Of a stretch of DNA of 58,997 nt, positions 1 through 9,203 are shown piece after piece. The DNA lies in NCBI GenBank assembly GCA_016223045.1, contig JACRPT010000148.1, positions 1 to 58,997 of the forward strand, in the 5' to 3' direction. The notes beneath the pieces are model-generated. The model was not told the DNA's origin. It did not search any database and was given only the letters and a program-made list of their open reading frames with translations. Each line of letters begins with the position of its first letter. The stretch's first letter is position 1. The position numbers and the translations under genes are program-made. Origin of the DNA: Candidatus Eiseniibacteriota bacterium (GTDB lineage: Bacteria > Eisenbacteria > RBG-16-71-46).

Positions 1-19
1 GATGCAGCCGTGGAACCAT
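1..19 (-). CDS. Start of a truncated gene running off the left edge (unidentified)
   Basis: An ATG read on the minus strand ends at base 19 and is preceded, at 7 nt spacing, by GGGAGG, a good ribosome binding site. Only six codons (MVPRLH) lie in the window, so the product cannot be identified. The upstream 70 bases form a long hairpin that buries this ribosome binding site. The first ~140 bases are clearly less GC-rich than the rest. Taken together this suggests a gene from a repeated or mobile element at a contig end, but no transposase signature is visible. Confidence 0.25.
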
Positions 20-89
20 CGTGAGACCTCCCTGTCTCCTGGCGTTGTTGATGCGACCCAAACCAAGAGATACAGGGCAGGTCTCACGA
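19..89 (-). promoter_or_regulatory. Long inverted repeat sequestering a Shine-Dalgarno
   Basis: Bases 19-35 pair with 72-89 with only one unpaired base (arm GTGAGACCTCCCTGT against ACAGGGCAGGTCTCAC). On the minus strand the 3' arm contains the GGGAGG ribosome binding site of the gene starting at base 19. A transcript starting further upstream would therefore fold with that site in a stem of about 16 pairs. Such structures are known to limit translation of transposase genes from read-through transcripts. Here that role is inference. Confidence 0.45.
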
Positions 90-227
90 CTTTCAAGTCA
101 GCCTGGTCGGACTTCTCCGATTCATGCGAAATGATTTAGCCCACCGCCACGGGGCCGGAAAGCCAGCCGGGGACGCGAGGGGACGCGCCGGGACGTCGCC
201 GGAGGGGCGCGATCGCGGGCGCTTCCC

Positions 228-3200
228 CTACTTCACGACGAGCATCTTGCGCGTGCTCGCGAAGCTCCCGGCCTGGAGGCGGTAGAAGTAGACGCCCGAT
301 GCCAGCGCCGCGCGCACCGTCTCGAAGCGCACGGAGTAGAAGCCGGGCTCCTGGGTCGCGCGCACCAGCGTCGCCACGCGCTCGCCCTGCAGGTCGAAGA
401 CCTCGAGTGCCACCGGGGCGCGCAACGGCAGTGCGTAGCGGATGGTGGCGCCGCCCACCGCCGGGTTTGGGTGGTTCTGCCACAGCGCGAACGCGGTCGG
501 ACGCGCCGCCTGCACGCCCACCGTGCGGACGCCACGGCCGATCAGCACCACCGCCTTCGGGCTCGCCGCGTCGTTCGAGACGAGATCCACGGTCGCCGTG
601 TCCGCGCTCGCGCCTGCCGGGCGGTAGCTGATGCCGAGCGTGTCGGAGCCGGCCGGTGCGAGATCGAAACCGGTGCGCCACGCGTGGAACGCGGGGTTCG
701 CACAGCTCACCGGGCCGATCGCGAGCGCCGCGTCGCCGGGGTTCGCGACCTGGAACAGCGTGTCCTTCGCGCTCCCCACCTCGACGTCGCCGAAGCGCAG
801 CGTGTCGGAGGGTGCCAGCACCAGCACGGCGTGCGTGATGGTGAAATCCGCGTCGCCCGCGTCCGCGGCTGCACCGCCCACCTGCCGCACGCGCACGCGC
901 GCCTCGCCCGTGGGCGCGTTCGGCACCGTCCACGCGTAGCTCGCCGCCGCCGCCGGCGTGCCCGCCACGATCGGATCCCACGGGTCGGCCGCGTGCGCGC
1001 GCCAGTCGAGGGCGACGCTGTCCACCAGCGCGCTCGCCCACCGGATCGCGTGCACCGTGCCGCGCTCCCAGGCCTCGCCGCCGTTCGGCGCGAGCAGCGC
1101 CAGGCTCAGCGTGTCGGTCGCCGAGCCGCGCAGCGGCACCCGAACGAGCGGATCGGCCGGGGCGTTCGACGTGATCGAGACCGTGTCGCTCCAGCTGCCG
1201 CTCACCGTGGGCTCGAACCACACGCCGGCGCTGTCGCTCGCGCCGGGGGCCAGCGTGAGGAAGGCTCGGCCCACGTGGAAACGCGGCGTGGCAGCCGCCA
1301 TCGAGGTCACGTCGAGCGTCCCGGTGCCGGTGTTCGAGAGCGTCAGGGCGAGCCCGCTCGAGCTGCCGATCGGATGCGGCCCGAAGGAGAGCGAGTCGGG
1401 CACGACCGCGAGCACCGGCATCTGGATCGTGAAGGGCGCGTTGGAGGTGTCGGTCGGGGACGCATCGGACGCGTCGCTCACCCGGATCATCGCCTGCGTC
1501 GTCGCGTCGGCCGGCACCGTCCAGCCGTAGGTCCCCGCGTAGCCGGTGACGTCGGCCACCTGCTGCCACGGGTCGCCCGGGCTCCGGCGGTACTCGATGC
1601 GCGCCACGGCCACGTTCGCCGCGGTCCAGGTGATGGCGTGGGTCGCGCCCGCGGCCCAGCCCTCGCCGCCGTCCGGCGAGGTCACCGCGATGCTCTGGCC
1701 GTTGCCGGGCGTGAACGCGTAGGTGGACGACATCTTCCAGACGCCGCTGCTCTGCTCGGCCAGGATGAGTCCGCGGTCGCGCAGGTAGAAGCTGTAGTTC
1801 GCGTTCGAGAGCACGGTCGACGTGAAGGTGCTCCCGCCGTCCAGCGAGAGGTAGCTCCGGCTGCCGCTGTAGACGCCGTAGATGGCGACGTTGGGGTCGT
1901 CCCGCGCGATGTCCGTTCCCCACGCCGAGCTGGTGCCGGCGACGCTGGGCCACGTGACGCCATGGTCGGTGGTGCGCACGACCCCGCCGCTCGACCAGTT
2001 GGTGGCGAAGATCGTGGAGTTGCGCAGGCGGCTGCACGACATGCCGGGCACCTCGGAACCGCTGCCCGGGTTGGTCCAGCGCAGCGACCACGTGGCGCCG
2101 TGGTCGGTCGAGCCGTAGATCTGGCCGGGCCCGGCGCCGGTGATGCCGTCGCCCACCAGGATGATGTTGCCGCTGTCGGGCACCACGACGATGTCGCACG
2201 GTGAGCGGAACGCAAGATTCCCCCACTTGCTCCAGGTGATGCCGAAGTCGGTCGAGCGGTAGAGCGAGTCGGAGTCGCCGCCGAAGAACACGGTGTCCGG
2301 CCGGTCGGGGTGCACCTCGAGCGGGATACCGTACTCGCCGAACGCGTGAGCGAGCTGCTGGGTCCAGGTGGTGCCGCCGTCGGTGGAGCGCATGATGCGC
2401 CGCGTGGGAGCGGCGGTGAACACGGTGGCGGCGAGGAACAGGTTGCTGTCCCTGGGCGACACCACGAACGCGTTGGTCTGCGTGGCCCCCGCGATCGGGC
2501 TGCCCTGGGCCTGCCAGGTCTCGCCCTCGTCGCGGCTGCGCCAAACCTGCGCGCCGAGCAGGCAGAAGAGCGTGTTCCGGTCCATCGGGTTCGCGCCGAT
2601 GGTGCTGCCGCGCACCGGGGTGCCGGGCGCGAGCTTCACGCCCCAGCTGCGCGTGAGCGTGCCGCCGCTCGGGAGCGACCACGAATCGCCGCGGTCGCCG
2701 GTGCGGATGACGACCCGGTTCCCGCTGCTGCTCGCCCAGCCGTTCGGCCCCACGAAGCACAGGTCGGAGATCTGACCGTGCATCGCGTGCTGCAGGAACG
2801 TCCAGGAGGCGCCACCATCGGTGCTGCGCCGGATGAAGCCGCCGCCGCCCGCGATGAAGACGGTGTCCGGCGACTGGAGCCACACCGCCCTCACGTCCGC
2901 CCTGGCGTCGAGCCTGAGATCGAGCGGCGTCCAGCCGGCACCGCCGTCGGTGCTGCGGTACGCGGTGGCGTACGCCCCCACCAGCCACACGGTGGCGCCG
3001 CGCACATCCACCGACGTGAGCTCGTTCGAGGTGCCCGGGGGGCGCGGCATCCACGAGGCGCCGCCGTCGGTGGTCCGCGCCGCAAAGCCACCGGCGCCGG
3101 CCACCCAGCCGTTCGTCGCGTCGGCGAAGCGCACCGCATCGAGCCGCGCCAGCGTGCCGCTGGGGAGCGGGCTCCAGGTGGCGCCGGCGTCCGTGGTCTT

Positions 3201-3587
3201 GAGGATCGCCCCACCGTCGCCTACCGCGTAGCCCGTCGAATCGGAGGGCAGCTCGACGCCACGCAGCACCGGCGCGCCCGCGGCGACGGTGAGTGCCCAG
3301 GCGCCGCCGCTGTTGTCGCTCACCCAGATCCTGCCGCTGTCGCCCACCACCACGACACGAAGACCTCGCGCGGCCACGCCGCGCAGCGGGCGGTTCCCGA
3401 GGGTGCCGAAGGTCCAGGTCCCGCCGCCGTCGAACGAGCGGTAGTAGCGCCCGCTGTCCCCCACCGCCCACACGTCCGCCCCGTCGCGCGTGAACAGCGC
3501 GTGGTGGCCCTGGGCGCGCGCGGGCGTGGGAACGAGCGGCAGGAGCAGGAACGCCGCGGGAACGAGCAGACGCCGCCAGTGGTTCAT
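228..3587 (-). CDS. Secreted BNR/YCF48-like repeat protein with choice-of-anchor and FlgD-like C-terminal domains
   Basis: 1119 residues. A signal peptide (MNHWRRLLVPAAFLLLPLVP... cut after ARA-Q) is followed by about 600 residues of repeats with T/S-TDGG-A-W motifs, the Asp-box style of YCF48/sialidase-like beta-propellers. After that come a Ser-Thr-rich Kre9-like domain (~632-720), a choice-of-anchor-D-like domain (~726), a second copy of each (~829 and ~919), and a FlgD-like beta-sandwich tail from ~1031 ending KMLVVK. It is probably an exported structural or surface protein; no enzyme motif is seen. It is the last gene of a three-gene minus-strand run, 23 nt after its neighbour. The start was chosen for the signal peptide; only a weak GGGG precedes it. 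The long open frame continuing upstream to 5831 is a high-GC artefact. Confidence 0.85.
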   Translation of the reverse strand: MNHWRRLLVPAAFLLLPLVPTPARAQGHHALFTRDGADVWAVGDSGRYYRSFDGGGTWTFGTLGNRPLRGVAARGLRVVVVGDSGRIWVSDNSGGAWALTVAAGAPVLRGVELPSDSTGYAVGDGGAILKTTDAGATWSPLPSGTLARLDAVRFADATNGWVAGAGGFAARTTDGGASWMPRPPGTSNELTSVDVRGATVWLVGAYATAYRSTDGGAGWTPLDLRLDARADVRAVWLQSPDTVFIAGGGGFIRRSTDGGASWTFLQHAMHGQISDLCFVGPNGWASSSGNRVVIRTGDRGDSWSLPSGGTLTRSWGVKLAPGTPVRGSTIGANPMDRNTLFCLLGAQVWRSRDEGETWQAQGSPIAGATQTNAFVVSPRDSNLFLAATVFTAAPTRRIMRSTDGGTTWTQQLAHAFGEYGIPLEVHPDRPDTVFFGGDSDSLYRSTDFGITWSKWGNLAFRSPCDIVVVPDSGNIILVGDGITGAGPGQIYGSTDHGATWSLRWTNPGSGSEVPGMSCSRLRNSTIFATNWSSGGVVRTTDHGVTWPSVAGTSSAWGTDIARDDPNVAIYGVYSGSRSYLSLDGGSTFTSTVLSNANYSFYLRDRGLILAEQSSGVWKMSSTYAFTPGNGQSIAVTSPDGGEGWAAGATHAITWTAANVAVARIEYRRSPGDPWQQVADVTGYAGTYGWTVPADATTQAMIRVSDASDASPTDTSNAPFTIQMPVLAVVPDSLSFGPHPIGSSSGLALTLSNTGTGTLDVTSMAAATPRFHVGRAFLTLAPGASDSAGVWFEPTVSGSWSDTVSITSNAPADPLVRVPLRGSATDTLSLALLAPNGGEAWERGTVHAIRWASALVDSVALDWRAHAADPWDPIVAGTPAAAASYAWTVPNAPTGEARVRVRQVGGAAADAGDADFTITHAVLVLAPSDTLRFGDVEVGSAKDTLFQVANPGDAALAIGPVSCANPAFHAWRTGFDLAPAGSDTLGISYRPAGASADTATVDLVSNDAASPKAVVLIGRGVRTVGVQAARPTAFALWQNHPNPAVGGATIRYALPLRAPVALEVFDLQGERVATLVRATQEPGFYSVRFETVRAALASGVYFYRLQAGSFASTRKMLVVK

Positions 3588-3610
3588 GCGACCCCGGTGG
3601 GTGGGAGGGA

Positions 3611-5677
3611 CTAGTCCTGCACCAGCCGGGCGACCGTCTCGACCTCGGCGATGGCGGCCACACGCCGGTGAAGCACCTCTCCGCGGACGTGCAGTGGACG
3701 TATTTCGATGGCGTCCACCGTCATTGGATGCAGGTCCACCCGCGTCCCGCCGGGCGCATCCCGGCGCTTCAGGGTGAACCGCAGGACCTCGCGGCCCGCG
3801 CGGGAGAAGGCCAGCTCCGTCGCGGCAATGCGGAGGTTGCCGGCACGGGGGCCGCGGGCGGGGACGGCGTGGAGGACGAGGGCACGGACCTCGATCGGGG
3901 CACGCCAGGCGAGCCGCAGCCACTGCCCCTCCGACGAGTCGGCCACCCAGGCGACCCGCGCCGGATCTCCGGCGGCGCGCCGGTCCACGGCGGCCTGCGG
4001 CCCGGCCGTGCCGGGCAAGGTGCTCGAGGCCGTGACCCGGGCCGAGGGCGAGACGTTGGTCCACTCTCCGAGAAACGCGCTCGCGGGCACCTCGATCGCC
4101 GAGTGCCCGGCGTGGCAGCCCACGCACTTCGTGCCGGTGCCGAAACGGGCGAAGTTGAGCCCGGGCACGTGGGCGGGGCCCGAGGCCGATCGCAGCACTC
4201 GACCCTGCGCGTCCACCAGCTGCTCGAACAGCGGCGTGTCGGCCGGCAGGTCCTCGACGTGCACGCCGCCGGCCGGAGTCACCGGCGCCTCGCGCACCAG
4301 CACCGCGGTGTCGCCGCCGGCCGCGCCCGGGCGCGCCAGCGTGGCGTAGAAGCGGATGCGCACCTCGCCCTGCAGCGGCACCGCGTCCGGGAACGGCGCA
4401 TCCACCGGCGCGTTGGCGAACACGTTGAGGCAGTCGAAGCGGAAGGTGTGGACGGCGTCGCGCAGCTGCTCCGCGCGCGTGAAGGGCAGCTCGGGGAGCC
4501 TCTCGGGATGTCCGACCGGGAGGACGGGCGGCCGGGGCCGCGGCGTGATCACCGCGGCATCGAGCGCATCCCCGTCCGGAAGCTCGAGCAGCCTCGCGAG
4601 CCCGCTCCCATCCGCGCGCATCGCCCACAGGCCGAAGCGCGGGGCGCCCGCGGGCCGCAGCGAGAACACGATGCGCCCGTCGGGAAGGGCGGCCGGCGCG
4701 CAGGCGGAGGAGCCCGCAGTGGCGCCGGCGCCGGTGAGCCGCCGCGCCGCCCCGAGGCCGCCGCGGAACGACATCAGGCAGGTACGTCCGCTGGCGGGCA
4801 GCAGCGACGGCCGCTCCGCGCCGACGCCGACCAGCGTCCCGTCGCGCAGCAGGAGCGGCTGGTAGGCCATCTGCCCGGCGCGCGAGCGGGGGTCGCCGCC
4901 CGCGAGTCGGAGGCCGTCCCCGTCGGGCAACACCGAGACCGCGTGCCACAGGTCCACGGTGTCGGCGGGCACCGCGTCCGCGAAGCCGGTCGTGAGCCCG
5001 TCGCCACCGTCGCGCGCCCGCCAGCGGTTGAGCCAGTGGCGCGCATAGACGATGCGCCCGCTGGCCGGATCCACGGCGGGTTCCTCGGCGCCGTTGCGTT
5101 CGGCCGTGACGCGCGCGAGTGCCGTCCCGTCGGCGCGCACCACGAACAGGTTCGTGGCCGGCACGCCGTCCTGCGCGAGCTGCGGGAAGCGCGTGCTGGC
5201 GAAGCACAGCCGCCCGTCGGGGAGCCAGCACGGGTCGAGGTCGTCGTAGCGCGCGAGCCGCTCCGCGCCGGGTCCGAGCGGCGCGAGGTCGAGCGTGCGG
5301 TCGCCCTGCGTCACGGCGTGCAGCCCTCGGCCGCCGGCGCCCACCACCCAGATGCGCCAGGCGCTGTCGGGCGCCGCGCGGCCCGCGAGAGCGATGCGCG
5401 CGCCGTCCCACGACACCGCGGGGTCGCTCACGTCGAAGAGCGCGCCCGCCGGCAGCAGCTCGTGCACGCGTCCGCCGGGTTCCCGCACCATGAGCCTCCC
5501 TCCCGCGCCGGCCGCTCGGCCACGGGGCCCGAGACCCGGGATCACGTCCGGCACGCCGGGGAGCGGCGCGCGCGCCACGAACACCAGGCGCGGGAGCGGC
5601 GCAGCCGCGGGAGGAGGCGCGGCGCCGCGGGTCACGGCGGCGGAGAGCAGTGCGAGGAAGAGCGTGCCGGTCCGCAT
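3611..5677 (-). CDS. Secreted haem-binding WD40-like protein, hydrazine synthase alpha-like architecture, with C-terminal discoidin-like domain
   Basis: 688 residues with an N-terminal signal peptide (MRTGTLFLALLSAAVTRGAA). Residues ~60-400 contain PD40/TolB-type propeller repeats (for example SDPAVSWDGARIAL and DPCWLPDGRLCFAST). Next is a segment FDCLNVFANAPVD that resembles the middle domain of hydrazine synthase alpha subunits, and then one c-type haem site CVGCH. The last ~150 residues look like an F5/8 type C (discoidin) domain (WTNVSPSARVTASST). Only one CxxCH is present, so it should not be read as a real hydrazine synthase; related proteins of unknown function are widespread in environmental genomes. 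It lies 8 nt after the upstream gene stop and 23 nt before the next start, so it is co-transcribed. Confidence 0.75.
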   Translation of the reverse strand: MRTGTLFLALLSAAVTRGAAPPPAAAPLPRLVFVARAPLPGVPDVIPGLGPRGRAAGAGGRLMVREPGGRVHELLPAGALFDVSDPAVSWDGARIALAGRAAPDSAWRIWVVGAGGRGLHAVTQGDRTLDLAPLGPGAERLARYDDLDPCWLPDGRLCFASTRFPQLAQDGVPATNLFVVRADGTALARVTAERNGAEEPAVDPASGRIVYARHWLNRWRARDGGDGLTTGFADAVPADTVDLWHAVSVLPDGDGLRLAGGDPRSRAGQMAYQPLLLRDGTLVGVGAERPSLLPASGRTCLMSFRGGLGAARRLTGAGATAGSSACAPAALPDGRIVFSLRPAGAPRFGLWAMRADGSGLARLLELPDGDALDAAVITPRPRPPVLPVGHPERLPELPFTRAEQLRDAVHTFRFDCLNVFANAPVDAPFPDAVPLQGEVRIRFYATLARPGAAGGDTAVLVREAPVTPAGGVHVEDLPADTPLFEQLVDAQGRVLRSASGPAHVPGLNFARFGTGTKCVGCHAGHSAIEVPASAFLGEWTNVSPSARVTASSTLPGTAGPQAAVDRRAAGDPARVAWVADSSEGQWLRLAWRAPIEVRALVLHAVPARGPRAGNLRIAATELAFSRAGREVLRFTLKRRDAPGGTRVDLHPMTVDAIEIRPLHVRGEVLHRRVAAIAEVETVARLVQD

Positions 5678-5685
5678 GCGCGCCG

Positions 5686-7245
5686 TCAGCGGATGAGCGG
5701 GATGCGGTGCTCACGCGCCGCGCCGCCTGCGATGAGCCGCGCCAGGTAGAGCCCCGGCGGCACGCGGCGGCCGTCGTCGTCGAGGCCGTCCCAGTCCCGC
5801 TGGTGCGGCCCGGCGGACTGCGCCTCGTCATCCACCAGCCGGCGCACCCGCCTCCCGAACAGGTCGTGGATGTCGAGCTTCACCACCGCCGGCGCGGGCA
5901 GGCTCCAGACCAGCGCCACCGCGCCCCGCGCGGGCGTGGGACGCGGAGGCGCGAAGTCGAACGCGGGCTGCGGTCGCGCGGTGTCGGGCACGGTCGAGAC
6001 GACCCGGTGGATCGAGCCGGTGTTGCCGGTGTAGAAGAGCGACTCGCGGACGTACCACAGTGCGCCGTCCGGCCCCACGGCGTAGTCGCTCACCTCGTCG
6101 AAGCCGGTGCCCCAGTCGGTGGCGTTCGGCTGCCCCGGCACGGCGGGGGCCAGATCCCAGGTCGAGCCGCTGCGCTTCAGGCGGCGCAGGAAGCCCCGGT
6201 AGTAGTCGCTGAACAGGTAGTCGCCCTCGTAGGCCGCCGGGAAGCCCGCGGTCGCGCCGGGCGGCCGCCGATAGACCCCACCGCCGATCACCGCGGCGGT
6301 CGTACCGACACGGTCGTAGGCGTGGATCGGCGGGTCGCCCGGCACGATCGGGTTCGCGCAGCTGGCGCCGGTCGCCAGAGGGCCCTCGAACGCCGGCCAG
6401 CCGTAGTCGTGCCCGCCGCCGGGCACGCGGTCGATCTCCTCCCAGTCGTTCTCGCCCACGTCGGCGACGAACAGCGCGCCGTCCGCGGGGTCCACGTGGA
6501 AACGGAAGGGATTGCGCAGCCCGAGCGCCCACACCAGGCGGGCGTTCGGGTTCGGATGCGCGGCGAACGGATTGCCCGGGGGCGTGATCAGGCTGCGCGG
6601 CGCGGGACCGCCGGCGCCGGACGGCAGCCGCGTCACGTCGAGGCGCAGGATCACGCCGCGCAGGCTCACCGTGTCCTGCGCGGCGCAGCGCTGCTCGTCC
6701 TCGCCCAGGCTCACGTAGAGCATGCCGTCGCCGCCGAAGCGCAGCGTGCCGCCGTTGTGGTTGGGGTCGCTGTCCGGCGCGTCGTTCAGCAGGTCGTAGC
6801 GCGTGACCGGGTCCACCGTGAGGTGCCCGTCGCCGGTGAACGCGAGGTCGCCGCCCGCGGTGTAGCGCGAGATGCGGATGGCGGGCGCGGAGGCCATGTC
6901 GCAGTGCACGTAGAGGTAGGGCCGTGCCGGCCAGCCCGGGTCCACGGCGACGCCGAGCAGTCCCTGCTCCGCCCCCGCGGTCTGGACGTCGGGGATGGCG
7001 GCGACCGGGTCGGTGGACGAGAGCGCCCCGTTCACGATCAGCCGCATGCGCGCGCTCTGCTGCTCGACCACCAGCAGGCGGCCGTCGGGCAGGAACGCCA
7101 TCCCCACCGGGTGATCGAGCCGCTGCACCACGGTGGAATCGCGGAAGCCGTCGGGCAGCACGGTCGCGGCAGCCGCGGTGCCCGAGACGGCAGCGAGCGC
7201 GAGTGGCAGCGCGACCCGCGCGGCCGGGGTCGTGAGCCGCCGCAT
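5686..7245 (-). CDS. PQQ-dependent sugar dehydrogenase-like (glucose/sorbosone dehydrogenase family) secreted protein with FlgD-like tail
   Basis: 519 residues from the chosen ATG. A clean signal peptide (MRRLTTPAARVALPLALAAVSGTAAAA) precedes a six-bladed GSDH propeller with typical family phrases: LDHPVGMAFLPDGRLLVVEQ, GLLGVAVDPGW, NDAPDSDPNHNGGTLRFG and VWALGLRNPFRFHVDP. In soluble PQQ glucose dehydrogenase these phrases surround the active-site His and the PQQ and Ca ligands. The last ~90 residues are a FlgD-like beta-sandwich ending RIPLIR. It probably oxidises a sugar or aldehyde in the periplasm or outside the cell; the substrate is unknown. It is the first gene of the operon with 3611-5677 and 228-3587. 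An in-frame ATG at 7272 is an alternative start; neither has a strong ribosome binding site. Confidence 0.82.
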   Translation of the reverse strand: MRRLTTPAARVALPLALAAVSGTAAAATVLPDGFRDSTVVQRLDHPVGMAFLPDGRLLVVEQQSARMRLIVNGALSSTDPVAAIPDVQTAGAEQGLLGVAVDPGWPARPYLYVHCDMASAPAIRISRYTAGGDLAFTGDGHLTVDPVTRYDLLNDAPDSDPNHNGGTLRFGGDGMLYVSLGEDEQRCAAQDTVSLRGVILRLDVTRLPSGAGGPAPRSLITPPGNPFAAHPNPNARLVWALGLRNPFRFHVDPADGALFVADVGENDWEEIDRVPGGGHDYGWPAFEGPLATGASCANPIVPGDPPIHAYDRVGTTAAVIGGGVYRRPPGATAGFPAAYEGDYLFSDYYRGFLRRLKRSGSTWDLAPAVPGQPNATDWGTGFDEVSDYAVGPDGALWYVRESLFYTGNTGSIHRVVSTVPDTARPQPAFDFAPPRPTPARGAVALVWSLPAPAVVKLDIHDLFGRRVRRLVDDEAQSAGPHQRDWDGLDDDGRRVPPGLYLARLIAGGAAREHRIPLIR

Positions 7246-7447
7246 CCTGGTGAGGAGTCCGCCGGAAGTCATGCCATGCCCGAGCCTACGGGAACGCGCG
7301 GCCCCGCGCCCTGCGTTCCTCCGCGACGCGCGGCGGCTCACGCCGGGAGCGATGGCGCGGGTGGCGCGCCGCCGGGTCTCGCGGCATGGCGGGCACAGCG
7401 GGGAGAGAGGCGCCGGGCGCAGCCGGGCCCCTCTCGCGCCGACCTGG

Positions 7448-7933
7448 CTATCGGTACATCGCCTTGAGCCGGCCCCACGTGGTCGGCCTGGCCGGCGTCA
7501 CGTCCGGGTAGAGCTGCCCGCGGATCTCGCCGCCCGGGAACGCGTTGGTGTGGATGTTCACGTACCACAGCTGGGCCATCAGGTCGGCCACCTGGGCAGC
7601 CGTGAGGCCGGACTGCGCCCCGATGATGGTCCCGGAGTTCGAGCCCGTAGCCCCGGTGAGGCCGAACACGATCCCCCCGTTGAACCCGGCGGCCGCTTTG
7701 TGGATGTGCTGGGCGGTCCGCGCGCCGACCAGCCCGACGTAGCTGATGTTGTAGCTGAGCTGCGTCCCGGCGTTGTTGAGGACGAAATAGCCGTTCCCAT
7801 ACCCCGGCGAAGCGTTCGGCGGGGATTCCGAGATGCCGTCAATGGTCGCGACGAATCCGGTGTCGGCGAGCGCGGCACCGGCGAGCGCGATGACTGCGGC
7901 CAGGGCGAGGATCGACGGGTAGCGCATGCGCAT
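7448..7933 (-). CDS. CHRD-domain secreted protein
   Basis: 161 residues. A signal peptide (MRMRYPSILALAAVIALAGAALA) is followed by one CHRD domain: FVATIDGISESPPNASPGYG at the start, QHIHKAAAGFNGGIVFGL in the middle, and NIHTNAFPGGEIRGQLYPD at the end. CHRD domains were defined in chordin. Bacterial single-domain versions are exported proteins of unknown role. The start at 7933 has GGAGGAGG nine bases upstream, which decides it over the ATG at 8056. The gene is monocistronic, divergent from the plastocyanin-like gene at 8278. Confidence 0.85.
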   Translation of the reverse strand: MRMRYPSILALAAVIALAGAALADTGFVATIDGISESPPNASPGYGNGYFVLNNAGTQLSYNISYVGLVGARTAQHIHKAAAGFNGGIVFGLTGATGSNSGTIIGAQSGLTAAQVADLMAQLWYVNIHTNAFPGGEIRGQLYPDVTPARPTTWGRLKAMYR

Positions 7934-8277
7934 GAAGCGGTTCCTCCTCCACAGGGGTGCGATGCGGAACACAGGACCCATGACCTCCTGTCGGGTCCGC
8001 AGCGCCTGCGGCCGGTAGGAATTCTGGCGCGCCGACATTGTCCCGCGTGCCGCCACGCGAAAGCAACGATTCGCTGCGGTGAGACGCGAGAAAACGCGGG
8101 TCCCGGTTCAGCGTGACTGAACTCGGCGTCGCGGGAGCGTCCCGCCGTGACGCGCTTCGCATCCCCCGGACCCGGCCCGCATCCACACGATCTGGTCGCA
8201 TCTCGTCTCGGGATCCGCAACCGTGACTTCCCACGGCTCCGAACTTCCCCAGATCGCCCACGCAAGGGAGACAACCG
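7934..8277. other. Intergenic region between divergent genes
   Basis: 344 bases separating the divergent CHRD and cupredoxin-like genes. No convincing ORF is present. The only structure noticed is a short inverted repeat, GTTCAG-5 nt-CTGAAC at 8106-8122, which could be a weak operator or hairpin. Promoters for both neighbours should lie here but I cannot place -35/-10 pairs with confidence. Confidence 0.4.
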
Positions 8278-9093
8278 ATGCGACGGCCCCGATCCACCGC
8301 CCTGCTGCTCTCGAGCCTCTCTCTGCTGATCCTCGTCCGCGCCGGGCATGCCGCGCCGCGCTGCGCCGCGCACGCGACCGTCACCGCCGTGCCCGGCGTC
8401 CCCGGTGCGTTCCGCATCGAGACCGCGCACGGCACGACCGTCGCGCGCCACGCGCCGCGCGCGGCCGCGCCGGCAGCGGGCGCGGCGCTGTTCGTCGTCA
8501 GCGCGCTCGACACCACGTTCGACGTGGACGGCGATCCGGCGACCGTGCACGACACGCTGTTCGTGCCGGTGGGCTCCACCGTGCGCTGGCAGCTCGTGAC
8601 CGGCATCCACACCGTCACGAACGGGCACGACTCGGGCGACCCCGAGGCCGGGACCAGGTTCAGCTACCTGCTCGACGGCGCCCGTCCCACCTTCGACTCG
8701 ACCTTCTCCCAGCCCACCACGCTCTACTTCTTCTGCTACTTCCACGAGCCCGTCATGGGCGGGACGCTCATCGTGCATCAGGACGCCGGCGTGCCCGGCG
8801 GCGCGCCCCCGGCGGCCGCGGCGTTCTCGCGCCTGCCCGCTCCGAACCCGGCGCGTGGCGCGATGACCTTCGCCATCGCGCTGCCGCGCGAGGAGCAGGT
8901 CGAGATCACGGTGCTGGACCTCGCCGGGCGCCGCGTCGCGACTCTGGCCCGCGACCGGCTCGCCGCCGGCGAGCACGCGTTCACCTGGGACGGGGCGGCC
9001 GGCGCGGGAGCGCGCGCTCCCGCCGGCCAGTACCGCGTGCGGCTGCGGGCGGGCGGCGTGGACGAGTCGCGCGCCTTCAGCCTGGTGCGCTAG
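8278..9093 (+). CDS. Secreted plastocyanin-like (cupredoxin) protein with FlgD-like C-terminal tail
   Basis: 271 residues. Signal peptide MRRPRSTALLLSSLSLLILVRAGHA. Residues ~80-165 form a cupredoxin domain: GIHTVTNGHD supplies the first His, and FFCYFHEPVMGG supplies the Cys-His-Met part of a type 1 copper site. From ~180 a FlgD-like beta-sandwich follows (APNPARGAMTFAIAL, then VTVLDL-type GRRVATL), ending AFSLVR. Likely a small extracellular or surface-attached copper electron carrier or copper-binding protein. AGGGAG lies 8 nt before the ATG. A perfect hairpin terminator follows at 9151-9184, shared with the convergent ligase gene. Confidence 0.82.
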   Translation: MRRPRSTALLLSSLSLLILVRAGHAAPRCAAHATVTAVPGVPGAFRIETAHGTTVARHAPRAAAPAAGAALFVVSALDTTFDVDGDPATVHDTLFVPVGSTVRWQLVTGIHTVTNGHDSGDPEAGTRFSYLLDGARPTFDSTFSQPTTLYFFCYFHEPVMGGTLIVHQDAGVPGGAPPAAAAFSRLPAPNPARGAMTFAIALPREEQVEITVLDLAGRRVATLARDRLAAGEHAFTWDGAAGAGARAPAGQYRVRLRAGGVDESRAFSLVR

Positions 9094-9150
9094 CTGCGCT
9101 CCGGCGGCGCACCGCAGGACGCTGTGGCGGTGCGCTGGAGCGAGAACGCT

Positions 9151-9184
9151 CGAGCCCCCGCGGAGCGACCTCCGCGGGGGCTCG
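9151..9184. terminator. Bidirectional hairpin terminator
   Basis: A perfect 15-bp stem (9151-9165 with 9170-9184, CGAGCCCCCGCGGAG arm) with a CGAC tetraloop between two convergent genes. There is no T-tract, as is usual in this GC-rich window. Confidence 0.75.
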
Positions 9185-9203
9185 GCGCCCGCGACCGCTC
9201 CGG

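Noticed and set aside
3611-5677. Genuine hydrazine synthase alpha subunit (anammox)
   Set aside because: Only one haem site is present, and the beta/gamma subunits and other anammox genes are absent; the neighbours are surface proteins.
228-5831. A single 1,867-residue minus-strand reading frame
   Set aside because: Only the part from 3587 down has a signal peptide and domains; the rest overlaps the convincing haem-protein gene in another frame.
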